A DNA stretch of 64,000 nucleotides from Methyloversatilis sp. Its GTDB lineage: Bacteria > Pseudomonadota > Gammaproteobacteria > Burkholderiales > Rhodocyclaceae. The notes under the pieces were generated by a model, which saw nothing but the letters and a program-made list of their open reading frames with translations, was not told the origin of the DNA and did no database searches. Of the stretch, positions 1 through 8,487 are shown piece by piece. Position 1 is the first letter of the stretch; each line of letters opens with the position of its first letter. The position numbers and the translations under genes were made by a program. The stretch is from assembly GCF_030698125.1 (NCBI RefSeq), contig NZ_JAUYNV010000001.1, positions 43,094-107,093 on the forward strand. Reading direction: 5' to 3'.

Positions 1-78
1 CCTGGCTTGCTGAAAACACCCGTGAAAACGATGCGAAGACCTCTTCACACTCGAATTCGCGGACGAATGAAGAGTCTT

Positions 79-97
79 ACAAATGAGAATCATTGTC
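79..97. promoter_or_regulatory. Fur-box-like site
   Basis: The 19 bases at 79-97 match the palindromic Fur consensus GATAATGATAATCATTATC at 14 of 19 positions, including the central AATCATT. The site lies 177 bp upstream of the PEP-CTERM gene start, so it could control that gene or a leftward gene outside the window. No gene start is evident in bases 1-273. Iron-dependent control is inferred from the motif only. Confidence 0.5.
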
Positions 98-273
98 AAC
101 AAATGCGGCGAATATCGTCTGTCGGATTCGGCTGCCGTCGGCACGGGTACCGCGCACGACATCGACCCGACAAGACGCGCGACATCGGCCATTCCGCCTA
201 CAACGATGCATCCCCGTCTGTCCGGTGCTTGAATGACAACGCCCGTCGTCCTCCAACTCCGGAAAGGTTTCCC

Positions 274-1218
274 ATGCCCACCGTCACGATTCCGCAGGCG
301 CGCACGCGCCGCCTGTGCAGCGCACTGATCGCCTGCGCCCTGAGCAGCGCAGGCGCCCACGCCGCCTACTACTCGACGACGACCACGAGCGTGTCCGGAT
401 CGAGCTATGGCAACGGACCTTATGACCAAACCTTTCACACCGGCGCCGCCCCGGGTGGCTCGCAAGCCGACAGCGCGGTAAACAGCAGCAGCGGCAAGCG
501 CGTGATCGAAGGCGGCACGCAAGGCAGCGCCCGCGCCGAAACCGGCGGCGTGCACGTGGTCGCCGCAGCCAACGTGCGTCTGAACAATCCGGACTACAAC
601 CTGAATCTCGTCGTGGCGGCCAGTTCCACCGCCCACGCCAGCTTCAGCGACTCGCTCGTGATCACCGCGCCCGGCCTCGCCGCCGGCACGGCCGCGCTGC
701 TCACCTACCGCGTCAACGTGTCGGGCGACCTCGGCATCGAAGGCGGCAACAGCTGGAATGGCGGCTGGAACGCCTCGTCGTACTGGAGCTTTACCGCCAC
801 GCTCGGCTCGATATCCACCTTCCGCAGCCTGCTCAATGACTGGGCGCCGGGCAGCAGCGAACGCCTGCTCGGTGACGGCCGGTTCGGCAGCCTCGACATC
901 ACGGTGCCGGTGATACTGGGTACGGTGCTTCCGTTCAGCCTGGGCGGCAATGCTTCGGCGTCGGTCAGCCTTGGCAGCACCCCCTACGAGCCCTCGTCCG
1001 GTCAGTTCGCGGCCTTTTCCAACCTCGGCAACACGATAGGCTGGGGCGGCATCGTGATGCTGAAAACAGCTGAAGGCGCGCCGATCAACACCTATTCCGC
1101 GCTCGGCGATTCCGGCTTCGACTACCGTCAGGCCTATGTCAGCGCCGTGCCGGAACCCGCGCCGGCCGCGCTGTTCGCTGGCGGCCTGCTTGTGCTGATG
1201 GCAATGCGCCGCCGCTGA
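274..1218 (+). CDS. PEP-CTERM sorting domain protein
   Basis: This is a 314-residue exported protein of unknown specific function. The ATG at 274 is chosen because GGAAAGG lies 6 bp upstream and a signal peptide starts there (Arg-rich n-region, hydrophobic core, cleavage after AHA near residue 31). The body is rich in Ser, Thr, Gly and Ala and has no motif I recognise. The C-terminus is a typical PEP-CTERM signal: VPEP, a hydrophobic helix, then a terminal RRR. In known systems exosortase cleaves this signal and exports the protein to the surface with exopolysaccharide. No exosortase is in the window. An open frame continues upstream to position 7, but that part looks non-coding. Confidence 0.8.
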   Translation: MPTVTIPQARTRRLCSALIACALSSAGAHAAYYSTTTTSVSGSSYGNGPYDQTFHTGAAPGGSQADSAVNSSSGKRVIEGGTQGSARAETGGVHVVAAANVRLNNPDYNLNLVVAASSTAHASFSDSLVITAPGLAAGTAALLTYRVNVSGDLGIEGGNSWNGGWNASSYWSFTATLGSISTFRSLLNDWAPGSSERLLGDGRFGSLDITVPVILGTVLPFSLGGNASASVSLGSTPYEPSSGQFAAFSNLGNTIGWGGIVMLKTAEGAPINTYSALGDSGFDYRQAYVSAVPEPAPAALFAGGLLVLMAMRRR

Positions 1219-1295
1219 GCGCAGCCCGGCGGAGCCGCGGTGCGCTCGCATGGCGGTTTTTCGCGGCGTGGAACCCGGCTCATCAATACTGCAGG

Positions 1296-1325
1296 TGTCA
1301 ATGCCGATTTAAAACTGATACACCC
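1296..1325. mobile_element. possible IS21-family end relic
   Basis: The bases TGCCGATTTAAAACTGA within this stretch resemble the terminal repeats of IS21-family elements as I remember them. No istA or istB is present, so at most one end remains. It lies between the PEP-CTERM gene and the truncated Rhs gene, a likely rearrangement point. Identification is from memory of the motif only. Confidence 0.3.
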
Positions 1326-1350
1326 CCATTGCATCTGCATACTCGGTAAT

Positions 1351-1393
1351 CGCGCCCCGCAGCGAGGGCCGTAGGCCCGAACGGAGGGGCGCG
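1351..1393. repeat. nested inverted repeat (REP-like hairpin)
   Basis: The arms CGCGCCCC (1351-1358) and GGGGCGCG (1386-1393) are exact inverse complements. They enclose a second stem, GGGCC (1366-1370) and GGCCC (1374-1378), with a GTA loop. The element sits exactly at the 5' edge of the Rhs homology, which begins near 1400. It resembles dispersed REP-type palindromes and may mark the breakpoint that truncated the Rhs gene. Confidence 0.55.
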
Positions 1394-1399
1394 GTACAC

Positions 1400-2734
1400 G
1401 ATGCCAACGGCCAGCTGACAAAGCTGTGCGAGGTCGGCAGCGGGGGAGTGGTGACGAAGACGGCGAGTGACTGCACGGCCAGCGGCACCGGGGCGAGCAC
1501 GCTCACGCTGGTCTGGAACGCGCTCGGTCACCTCGGCGCGGCCACGCGCACCGGCACTGGCGCAGTCAGCGAAACCTACGGCTACGACAGCAGCGGCCGA
1601 CGCCTCGACAAGACCTCGGCCGGCCTCACCAGGCACTACCTGTATGACGGCGACGACATCCATGCCGAGTGGGCCACCACACTCAGCGGCGCACCCGCAG
1701 CCGTCCATGTGCACGGCGCCGGCGCCGACGAACCCCTGCTCCGCCTCAGCGGCGCCACCACCAGCGCCAGTGCTGCCCAGCTTGCCTTCGTGCAGGACGG
1801 CCTGGGCAGCGTCGTCGGCGTCGTCAGCCCGACCAGCACCTCGCTCGCCACAAACCAGCGCTTCGACGCCTGGGGCAACCGCTCCGCCGGCACCGGCACG
1901 ATTCCCCTGTACGGCTACACCGGCCGCGAGCCCGACGCCACCGGACTCACCTATTACCGCGCCCGCTACTACCACCCCGGCATCGCCAGGTTCATGTCCC
2001 GCGACCCGGCGGGGATGGTGGATGCGATGAGCCCGTATGCGTACGTGGCGAACAACCCGGTCAACTTGGTGGATCCGTTCGGGTTGCAGGCGCAGCTGGT
2101 GACGCCGGGAAGCCAGAGCAGCTATCCTCAGAATGTGCAGGTCGCAATGGGTCCCGTCGTCGCAGGTGCGACGATGACGGACGTTACCGCAGGTGTGATC
2201 GGCAGCGGTGTGGGCAACCAGTCGCTGAACGGCGGTCGGGGTGCGGGTTCGAATGTCGACCCGCTGGCACCACAAAGGGATAGTGGCAGCGGCTCATCGA
2301 ATCCGATGTCGGGCGCACTGGGGCAGCTCGGTGGCTTCGTCAATGGCGCACTGACTGGGCTGGGCACGCTGATCAATTCTCCCGGGCAGGCGATCGAGAA
2401 TTTCAAGAACAATGTGTTCGGGAATGTTCTTAATCAGGGGGCGGATAGCGGGAATCGTTTCCCTGACCGCGATCTGCCGCGAGATAGGCATGGGAATCCA
2501 GCTCCTAGCCCAGAAGCTGAAGGCGCACATACGCAGTTGGGGCAAAAAGATGGTCGAAATGGTCGATATGACCAAGCGCGTGAATTCGACGCGAACGGCA
2601 AGCCGGTGCGCGATATTGACTTCACCGATCATGGCCGGCCGGGATCGCATCCGAATCCCCACCAGCATGATTATTTTCCGAACCCCACGGGCGGGACACC
2701 ACAACGTGGGCCGACCAAACCGCTTGGTGGCTGA
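1400..2734 (+). pseudogene. 5'-truncated Rhs repeat protein with C-terminal toxin-like tip
   Basis: The frame carries the end of an Rhs/YD-repeat core: DANGQLTKL near 1400, YGYDSSGRR, and the conserved RHS-associated core (YGYTGREPDATGLTYYRARYY, then RFMSRDP, then NPVNLVDPFGL ending near 2094). A full Rhs protein is over 1,000 residues, so most of the N-terminal part is missing. Recognisable homology stops at a hairpin at 1351-1393. A GTG at 1448 could start a 428-residue product, but no good ribosome site is seen. After DPFGL come about 210 variable residues ending in a His-, Pro- and Gly-rich tip with DFTDHGRPG and HPNPHQHDY. Such tips in polymorphic toxins are often nucleases; a type-24-like toxin is possible but unverified. 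A candidate immunity gene follows 12 bp later. Confidence 0.75.
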
Positions 2735-2746
2735 TCGGAGCATTCC

Positions 2747-3058
2747 ATGACTCTCGAGTTAAACGCTTTTCCACTTGCAGGTTCAACAGTCTGTGCCGCG
2801 CTACATGCGGTGGCCCGTCCTGAGCAACTTTGGACTTTAACTGACATTGAAACTTTGGCTGACCCTCCTGCGGAGGCGCTTGGTGACTTGTGGCAACGAG
2901 TGCGGAGGGCTTCTGTGATCGTGTCTACGCTGGAGTTATGTGGAGCACTTGAACATGCGACCCAAGTGATCTCGCTTGACTTGACGCTGATCGCGAACCC
3001 GCAGATTCGCCTGGTTGTTGAGGATGGCTTGGCTGTGGAGTGGTTATCGGGGACGTAG
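2747..3058 (+). CDS. candidate immunity protein for the Rhs tip
   Basis: This encodes a 103-residue, probably cytosolic acidic protein without signal peptide or membrane helix. The ATG at 2747 has GGAG 7 bp upstream and lies 12 bp after the Rhs stop codon. I recognise no domain. Its position directly behind an Rhs C-terminal tip is where the cognate immunity gene normally sits, so immunity is inferred from context. Base composition is visibly more AT-rich than the neighbouring chromosome, as is common for exchanged toxin-immunity cassettes. Confidence 0.6.
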   Translation: MTLELNAFPLAGSTVCAALHAVARPEQLWTLTDIETLADPPAEALGDLWQRVRRASVIVSTLELCGALEHATQVISLDLTLIANPQIRLVVEDGLAVEWLSGT

Positions 3059-3405
3059 CAACATTTCCGCTCCGCATATCGAGCGTGCGGCGGGCGGGGC
3101 GGGTAAGGTCGCTTGTACGTTCGGGGTGCGTTGTCATTGCTCTTTGACAACCTGACCTCGATTGCCGGTCCGGGGACTCAAGTGTCGCTGCACATCCGGG
3201 TGGAAACAGAACAACAGACCGCTGCCGGCGTGACCGACTCGGCCTGCTTCAACACTGACCCGATATGTTCGGCCGAGAATCTCTTCGTCTTCATGTAAAA
3301 CCTCGGCACTCGAAAGTTTTCAGAAAGCGCTTGCCCTGCAGCGGATCCGGATATTTCCGCGCACATCCGCTCGTCAAACCCCTTCGCGACGACCCATGCG
3401 GTCAA
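3059..3405. other. intergenic stretch, nothing recognised
   Basis: This stretch lies between the immunity gene and the fliE terminator. A 61-codon frame (3113-3298) is open but has no ribosome site, recognisable motif or partner gene. It may be leftover Rhs-cassette DNA. Confidence 0.4.
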
Positions 3406-3435
3406 CGAAAAAACGGCCTCGCGGCCGTTTTTTCG
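3406..3435 (-). terminator. Rho-independent terminator after fliE
   Basis: A 13-bp perfect stem (3406-3418 with 3423-3435) encloses a TCGC loop. Runs of A and T at its feet make it work in either direction. It lies 17 bp beyond the fliE stop on the minus strand. Confidence 0.85.
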
Positions 3436-3452
3436 TATCCGCTCGGGATTGG

Positions 3453-3770
3453 TCAGACCGGCATGTTCATGATGTCCTGGTAGGCGTTCACCAGCTTGTT
3501 CCGCACCTGCACCATCTGCTGGAAGGACAGGCTGGCTTTCTGCGATGCGATCATCACGTCCTGCAGATTGGCTTCCGAGGTGCCGGTAATGAAGCCTTCC
3601 GACATCTGCTTCGCCTGTTCCTGTGCTGCACTCACCTGTTCGATGGCGTTCTTCAGCGCATCGCTGAAATCGGCACCCGAATCGGCGCCGGCCTGGCCGG
3701 CAGGCTTGCCGGCGGCGACCTGCGCGGTGGAGCGCAATTCAGTGATCATCTGGTTCAGGCTGGTGTTCAT
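3453..3770 (-). CDS. fliE: flagellar hook-basal body protein FliE
   Basis: FliE is the small rod-base adapter that joins the MS ring to the proximal rod; it is exported by the flagellar type III system. The protein is 105 residues, normal for the family, with the typical C-terminal region around ANLQDVMIASQKASLSFQ and VRNKLVNAYQDIMNMPV. The ATG at 3770 is preferred over an in-frame start 26 codons upstream because AACGGAGA precedes it by a few bases and the product then aligns with FliE proteins. It is transcribed alone on the minus strand, behind a good sigma-54 promoter and ahead of a terminator, separated from fliF by the flrBC pair. Confidence 0.95.
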   Translation of the reverse strand: MNTSLNQMITELRSTAQVAAGKPAGQAGADSGADFSDALKNAIEQVSAAQEQAKQMSEGFITGTSEANLQDVMIASQKASLSFQQMVQVRNKLVNAYQDIMNMPV

Positions 3771-3884
3771 GACATTTCTCCGTTGCAGTACGGCATGACT
3801 GCCCTGCGCTGCGCCGCATGGCGGCAAAAAATGCCGCCCGCGAACCACCCATTCAGGGGTTTTGACCCGGTTGATGATTCATTA

Positions 3885-3899
3885 GCAAATCCCGGGCCA
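3885..3899 (-). promoter_or_regulatory. sigma-54 promoter of fliE
   Basis: On the minus strand the bases read TGGCCCG-GGAT-TTGC, one mismatch from the -24/-12 consensus TGGCACG-N4-TTGC. It lies about 115 bp upstream of the fliE start, leaving room for a leader. The gene just upstream encodes a sigma-54 activator (FlrC type), which fits class III flagellar control. Confidence 0.7.
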
Positions 3900-3918
3900 A
3901 CACACTGCAGGGAAACAT

Positions 3919-5325
3919 TCAACCTTCCCGCAGCAACCCGTCCGCCTTGTAGCGCGCCAGTTTATACCGCAGCGTGCGCTCGGAAATACCCAGTTTCTCG
4001 ATCGCCTTCTTGCGTGACCCACCCACCTCGGCGAGGGTTTCCAGGATCAGGTCGCGCTCCATGTCGCGCACCGACCTGACCTTCAGGGGCGCGTCAGGCG
4101 TGGCACTGGGCGGTGCATCGTTGGCCGCGGGCATCGGCATGACCGACTCCACGGCGGGAGCGGGTACCGCGACCGGACGCGACAGGCCGCGTTGGCCGCC
4201 AAGAATGATGTGCTCGGCTTCGATCAGGTCATCGGGCGCCATGATGGCGGCGCGCTGCACGGTGTTTTCCAGTTCGCGCACATTGCCGGGCCAGTCGTGG
4301 CCGGCAAGGATTGCCGCCGCCGGATTGCCGAGCCGCAGCACACGACCTTGCGCCTTCGCGCAGCCGGCGAGGAAGTGGCGGGCCAGCGGCACGATGTCGC
4401 CCGGGCGGTCGCGCAGCGACGGAATGCCGATCGGGAACACGTTCAACCGGTAGTACAGGTCTTCGCGGAAGCGCCCTGCCCGCGCTTCGGCTTCCATGTC
4501 GCGGTTGCTGGTGGCCAGTACGCGGATGTCGAGCGGAATCGGCTTCTTGCCGCCCACCCGCTCCACCTCGCGCTCCTGCAGCACGCGCAGCATCTTGGCC
4601 TGCAGCGCCAGCGGCATTTCGGAAATTTCGTCCAGCAGCAGCGTGCCGCCGTTGGCCTGTTCGAACTTGCCGGCCTGCGCGGCGGCGGCCCCGGTAAACG
4701 CACCTTTCTCATAGCCGAACAGGGTCGCTTCGAGCAGGTTGTCCGGGATGGCCGCGCAGTTGATGGCGATGAATGGCATGGCGGCACGTGCCGACTGCTG
4801 GTGGATGTAGCGGGCAAACACTTCCTTGCCGGTGCCGGATTCGCCGGTCAGCAGCACGGTGGCTTCGGAGCGGGCGACCCGCGCGGCAAGACCGAGCACC
4901 TGCCGCGTGCGTGCGTCCTCGGCCACCATGTCGGCCGGCGTCACCACCGGTGCCGCGTAACGGTCGATGTGGGCAAGCAGCACGTCGGGCTCGAACGGCT
5001 TGAGCAGGAAATCGCAGGCGCCGGCGCGCATCGCGGCGACCGCTTTTTCTACGTCGCCAAACGCCGTCATCAGCAGCACCGGCAGCGCGGCTTCGCGCAT
5101 GCGGATTTCGCGCAGCAGCGTGAGGCCGTCCATCGGCTGCATCTTCAGGTCGGTGATGACCAGATTCAGCGCATGCTCGCCGGTGTTGCGCTCGATCATG
5201 CGCAACGCCTGCGGGCCATCGGCCGCACCGATCACGCGGTGGCCGGCGCATTCGATGGCCAGACACAGCGCATCGCGCAGATTCGGTTCGTCCTCGACCA
5301 CCAGGATATTCAGCTTTTCGCTCAT
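3919..5325 (-). CDS. flrC: sigma-54-dependent flagellar response regulator FlrC/FleR
   Basis: This 468-residue protein has a receiver domain (about 6-120; phospho-acceptor Asp59, conserved Lys109), an AAA+ sigma-54 activation domain (about 140-365; Walker A GESGTGKE at 161-168, GAFTGA loop at 208-213, Walker B LLLDE near 229-233) and a Fis-type helix-turn-helix (about 430-465, ending ISERTLRYKLARYK). It should activate sigma-54 promoters when phosphorylated. Its start codon overlaps the stop of the kinase gene upstream (ATGA), so the two are co-translated. Placement between fliE and fliF marks it as the flagellar FlrC/FleR rather than a general NtrC. The fliE sigma-54 promoter is a likely target. 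Confidence 0.92.
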   Translation of the reverse strand: MSEKLNILVVEDEPNLRDALCLAIECAGHRVIGAADGPQALRMIERNTGEHALNLVITDLKMQPMDGLTLLREIRMREAALPVLLMTAFGDVEKAVAAMRAGACDFLLKPFEPDVLLAHIDRYAAPVVTPADMVAEDARTRQVLGLAARVARSEATVLLTGESGTGKEVFARYIHQQSARAAMPFIAINCAAIPDNLLEATLFGYEKGAFTGAAAAQAGKFEQANGGTLLLDEISEMPLALQAKMLRVLQEREVERVGGKKPIPLDIRVLATSNRDMEAEARAGRFREDLYYRLNVFPIGIPSLRDRPGDIVPLARHFLAGCAKAQGRVLRLGNPAAAILAGHDWPGNVRELENTVQRAAIMAPDDLIEAEHIILGGQRGLSRPVAVPAPAVESVMPMPAANDAPPSATPDAPLKVRSVRDMERDLILETLAEVGGSRKKAIEKLGISERTLRYKLARYKADGLLREG

Positions 5326-6569
5326 TGCACCTTCTCCAGCACGTCTTCCGGGGCACCGCTACCGGCCGTGATCGGCAGGCGCAGCGTAAATTGACTGCCC
5401 GCGCCGGGCGCGGACACGCATTCGATGTCGCCGCCGTGCACGCGCGCCACACCGCGTGCAATCGCCAGCCCGAGTCCGGTGCCTTCATCACGCGTGGTGA
5501 AGAAGGGTTCGAACAGTCTTTCCTGAATCTCCGGCGCGATGCCTTGCCCGGTGTCGCGCACGGTGAATCCGAGGCGATTGCCATCGATGCCGACAGACAG
5601 GCCGACTTCACCGCCGGCGCCGCAGGCCTGCACCGCGTTTTCGAGCAGGCTGACCAGCGCGCTGGCAATCGCCTTGCGATCGCCCGACACCGTGCCGACT
5701 GCCGATGCGGCATCGACAATCAGTTCGACGCCGGCGGCACGCGCCACCGGCTCGACCGTGTGGCGCAATTCTTCGAGCAGGCCGGCGATGTCGATCGCCT
5801 CGCGGCCAAGCACTTCACCGCGCGCGAACATCAATGTGTCGCGGATCAGCCGCTCGAGATGGCGCAGCCTGTCCTGCGCGCGCGATGCTATCGAGCGCAT
5901 GTCGGCCGGCGGCAGTTCGCGCCCGATCAGCGTGCCGACGTAAAGCGTGGCGGCGGCCAGCGGCGTGCGCAGCTGATGCGCCAGCGAGGCGGCCATTTCG
6001 CCCATCGCGGCCAGACGTTCATTGCGGGCAGCGGCAATCTTCAGCGCGTGCTGGCGCGTCATGTCGTGCAGCAACACGATGCGGGCGTTCTCGCCGGTCA
6101 GCGGTGCTTCGCTGACCGACAGCCGGCGATGCGCGCTCTCGCTGTCGGTGCAGTCCCATTCGGCGGGGGCGTCGGCCTGGACCAGCCGGCCGGTACACGA
6201 CGACCATGACTGTCCGGCCAGCGCGCCCACCATGTCGAATGCCACCGGATTGGCCTGTTCGATTTCGCCAGCGCCGTCGACCACGACGACACCGGCCGGC
6301 AGCTGGTTCAGCAAGGTCGTCAAGCGGTCGGTCAGACGCGCCTTCTGTTCATACTGGCGACGCAACTCGCCGTTCGCTGCGGCCAGTTCTTCGGTCAGGC
6401 TGGCGACTTGACGTTCCAGCGTGCCGTAGGCTTCCGACAGCTCGGCCGACGCGGCATTGAACAGGCGGAACGCTTCGGCCAGGCGTGCCGCTTCCTCCGG
6501 CGCAATGCGCGGCATGTCCGCGGCAGAGGCGGCGGTGACGGCAGCAGTGGCAGCAGCGGGTTCGGCCAT
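5322..6569 (-). CDS. flrB: flagellar sensor histidine kinase FlrB/FleS
   Basis: This is a 415-residue soluble kinase with no transmembrane helix, as expected for FlrB/FleS. It has an N-terminal coiled coil (about 40-88), a PAS domain (about 88-170), a dimerisation domain with the phospho-acceptor His198 in SLAHQLRTPLAA, and a catalytic ATPase domain with DTGQGIAPE and GTGLGLAIA. It should phosphorylate the FlrC regulator encoded immediately downstream with a 4-bp overlap. The ATG at 6569 is chosen because the longer open frame upstream runs into the fliF promoter region and lacks family similarity. No strong ribosome site is visible. Confidence 0.88.
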   Translation of the reverse strand: MAEPAAATAAVTAASAADMPRIAPEEAARLAEAFRLFNAASAELSEAYGTLERQVASLTEELAAANGELRRQYEQKARLTDRLTTLLNQLPAGVVVVDGAGEIEQANPVAFDMVGALAGQSWSSCTGRLVQADAPAEWDCTDSESAHRRLSVSEAPLTGENARIVLLHDMTRQHALKIAAARNERLAAMGEMAASLAHQLRTPLAAATLYVGTLIGRELPPADMRSIASRAQDRLRHLERLIRDTLMFARGEVLGREAIDIAGLLEELRHTVEPVARAAGVELIVDAASAVGTVSGDRKAIASALVSLLENAVQACGAGGEVGLSVGIDGNRLGFTVRDTGQGIAPEIQERLFEPFFTTRDEGTGLGLAIARGVARVHGGDIECVSAPGAGSQFTLRLPITAGSGAPEDVLEKVQ

Positions 6570-6768
6570 GTACGGAACGCCGGCGGGCGCAGGAATTGAT
6601 CGACCGTGCCAGCGTAGCAAGGCGCAGACCACGTTTTCGGGCGGATCAGCCGGCCAAAAACCCGCCTTATCCGCGGAACGGCTCGCGCGAGGCACGCCGA
6701 CAATCCGTCTCATCCTGCAAGGTCTGCCGTACTGCAGACCCTCATCCGTCACCTGCGCGAGACGAAAC

Positions 6769-8487
6769 ATGGCCGCTGCAAACGCCTTACTTGATCCGAA
6801 CACCGCCCCTGCCGGGGGTGCCAATCCGCTTGCGCTTGCGCAGCAGCGACTGGCCGCCCTGCCGATGCAGAAGAAGATGGGACTCGCCGGCGGCCTGGCG
6901 ATGGCGATCGCGCTGCTGGTCGGCCTCGCGCTGTGGAGCAACAGCCCCAATTACGAAGTGCTGTTCTCGAACATCAACGACAAGGACGGCGGCGCCATCG
7001 TCGCGATGCTGCAGCAGCAGAACGTGCCGTACAAATTTTCCGAAGGCGGGCACGCCATCCTGGTGCCGTCGCAGTTCGTACACGATGCGCGGCTGAAGCT
7101 CGCCGCCCAGGGGCTACCACGCGGTGGCTCGATCGGTTTCGAGCTGATGGAAAAGCAGAAGATGGGGCAGTCGCAGTTTTCCGAGCAGGTGACCTACCAG
7201 CGTGCGCTGGAAGGCGAACTGGCGCAGACCATCGGCACGCTGGCCGCCGTGGACAACGCCCGCGTGCATCTGGCCATTCCCAAGCAAAGCGCCTTCCTGC
7301 GCGACGACCAGAAGCCGTCGGCATCGGTGGTGCTCGGGCTGCTCGGGGGCCGCACGCTGAGCCCGGAACAGGTCGGCGGCATCGTGCACCTGGTCGCATC
7401 GAGTGTGCCGCAGCTGGCCACCGAAAACGTGTCGGTGCTCGACCAGAACGGCAACCTGCTGTCGGGCAACCGCGACATGAAAGACGGCGCGACGCTCAAC
7501 CCGACCCAGCTGAAGTATGTGAACGAGATCGAGGCATCCACCATCCGGCGCATCGAAGCCATGCTGGAGCCGCTGATGGGGCGCGGCAACTACCGCGTGC
7601 AGACCGCCGCCGACATCGACTTCAGCCAGACCGAACAGACCGCCGAAACCTACAAACCGAATCCGACGCCCGAAGCCGCAATCCGCAGCCAGCAGATGAG
7701 CGAATCGGTCAGCAACCAGCCGGCCGCCGGTGGCGTTCCGGGCGCGCTCGCCAATCAACCGCCGGCGCCGGCCGCCGCGCCGATCACGATACCGCCGGCG
7801 CCAGGCGGGCCGGTGGCCGAAGGTGCGCCCGGCGCAGCGCCAATGGTGCCGATCAATACGCGCAAGGATTCGACGACCAATTTCGAGCTGGACAAGACAG
7901 TGCAGCACGTGCGCCAGCCGACCGGACAGATTCGCCGGCTTTCGGTAGCCGTGCTGGTGGCGCAGAAGGTCATCACCGACGACAAGGGCAATACCAAGCC
8001 GGTACCGCTGACCGACGACGAACTCAAACGCATCAATGACCTGACGCGTGAGGCAATGGGTTTCAACGAAGGGCGCGGCGACACGCTGAACGTGGCATCG
8101 GCCCCCTTCACCGAAGTGCAGCACGAGGTGATCGACACGCCGGTCTGGAAGGATCCGGAACTGACCGGCATGGCGGGCGACCTGCTGAAATACCTGCTGG
8201 TTGCCGGCGTCGCGGCCTACCTGCTGTTCGGTGTGCTCAAGCCACTGGTGCGCACGCTGACCGAACCGGCCGGGCGCAACGAAGACGATGTGCGCGACGT
8301 CACGCTGGATGCCGATGGCCAGCCGGTATCCCTGCCCGGCAGCGCGGCGGCCCAGCTCGAACTGTCACCCGAAGCGCGCGCAGCGCTCGCGTTCGAAACC
8401 AAGCTCGAAGCAGCGCGCACAATGGCGAAGAACGATCCGAAGGCGATCGCGGAAGTGATCAAGCACTGGGTGAACGGCGATGAATGA
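6769..8487 (+). CDS. fliF: flagellar MS-ring protein FliF
   Basis: FliF forms the inner-membrane MS ring that houses the export gate and carries the FliG rotor. The product is 572 residues, the usual size. It has a first membrane helix at about 38-56, the periplasmic YscJ-like ring domains (LFSNINDKDGGAIV and following), a Pro/Ala-rich variable segment near residue 320-360, and a second helix about 470-490 before the cytoplasmic FliG-binding tail. The ATG at 6769 follows CGAGACGAAAC. The gene diverges from flrB across a 199-bp gap in which I could not identify a convincing sigma-54 or sigma-28 site. The last 8 bases overlap fliG. Confidence 0.95.
   Translation: MAAANALLDPNTAPAGGANPLALAQQRLAALPMQKKMGLAGGLAMAIALLVGLALWSNSPNYEVLFSNINDKDGGAIVAMLQQQNVPYKFSEGGHAILVPSQFVHDARLKLAAQGLPRGGSIGFELMEKQKMGQSQFSEQVTYQRALEGELAQTIGTLAAVDNARVHLAIPKQSAFLRDDQKPSASVVLGLLGGRTLSPEQVGGIVHLVASSVPQLATENVSVLDQNGNLLSGNRDMKDGATLNPTQLKYVNEIEASTIRRIEAMLEPLMGRGNYRVQTAADIDFSQTEQTAETYKPNPTPEAAIRSQQMSESVSNQPAAGGVPGALANQPPAPAAAPITIPPAPGGPVAEGAPGAAPMVPINTRKDSTTNFELDKTVQHVRQPTGQIRRLSVAVLVAQKVITDDKGNTKPVPLTDDELKRINDLTREAMGFNEGRGDTLNVASAPFTEVQHEVIDTPVWKDPELTGMAGDLLKYLLVAGVAAYLLFGVLKPLVRTLTEPAGRNEDDVRDVTLDADGQPVSLPGSAAAQLELSPEARAALAFETKLEAARTMAKNDPKAIAEVIKHWVNGDE

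Noticed and set aside
3113..3298. Open frame of 61 codons after the immunity gene
   Set aside because: No ribosome site, no recognisable motif, and composition like intergenic DNA.
4192..5394. 400-codon plus-strand frame opposite flrC
   Set aside because: Low-complexity His/Arg/Gln-rich shadow of the response regulator gene; no independent signal.
6570..6768. sigma-54 or sigma-28 promoter for fliF
   Set aside because: GGCACG is present at about 6691 but without a TTGC element at the right distance; no TAAA-N15-GCCGATAA match was found.
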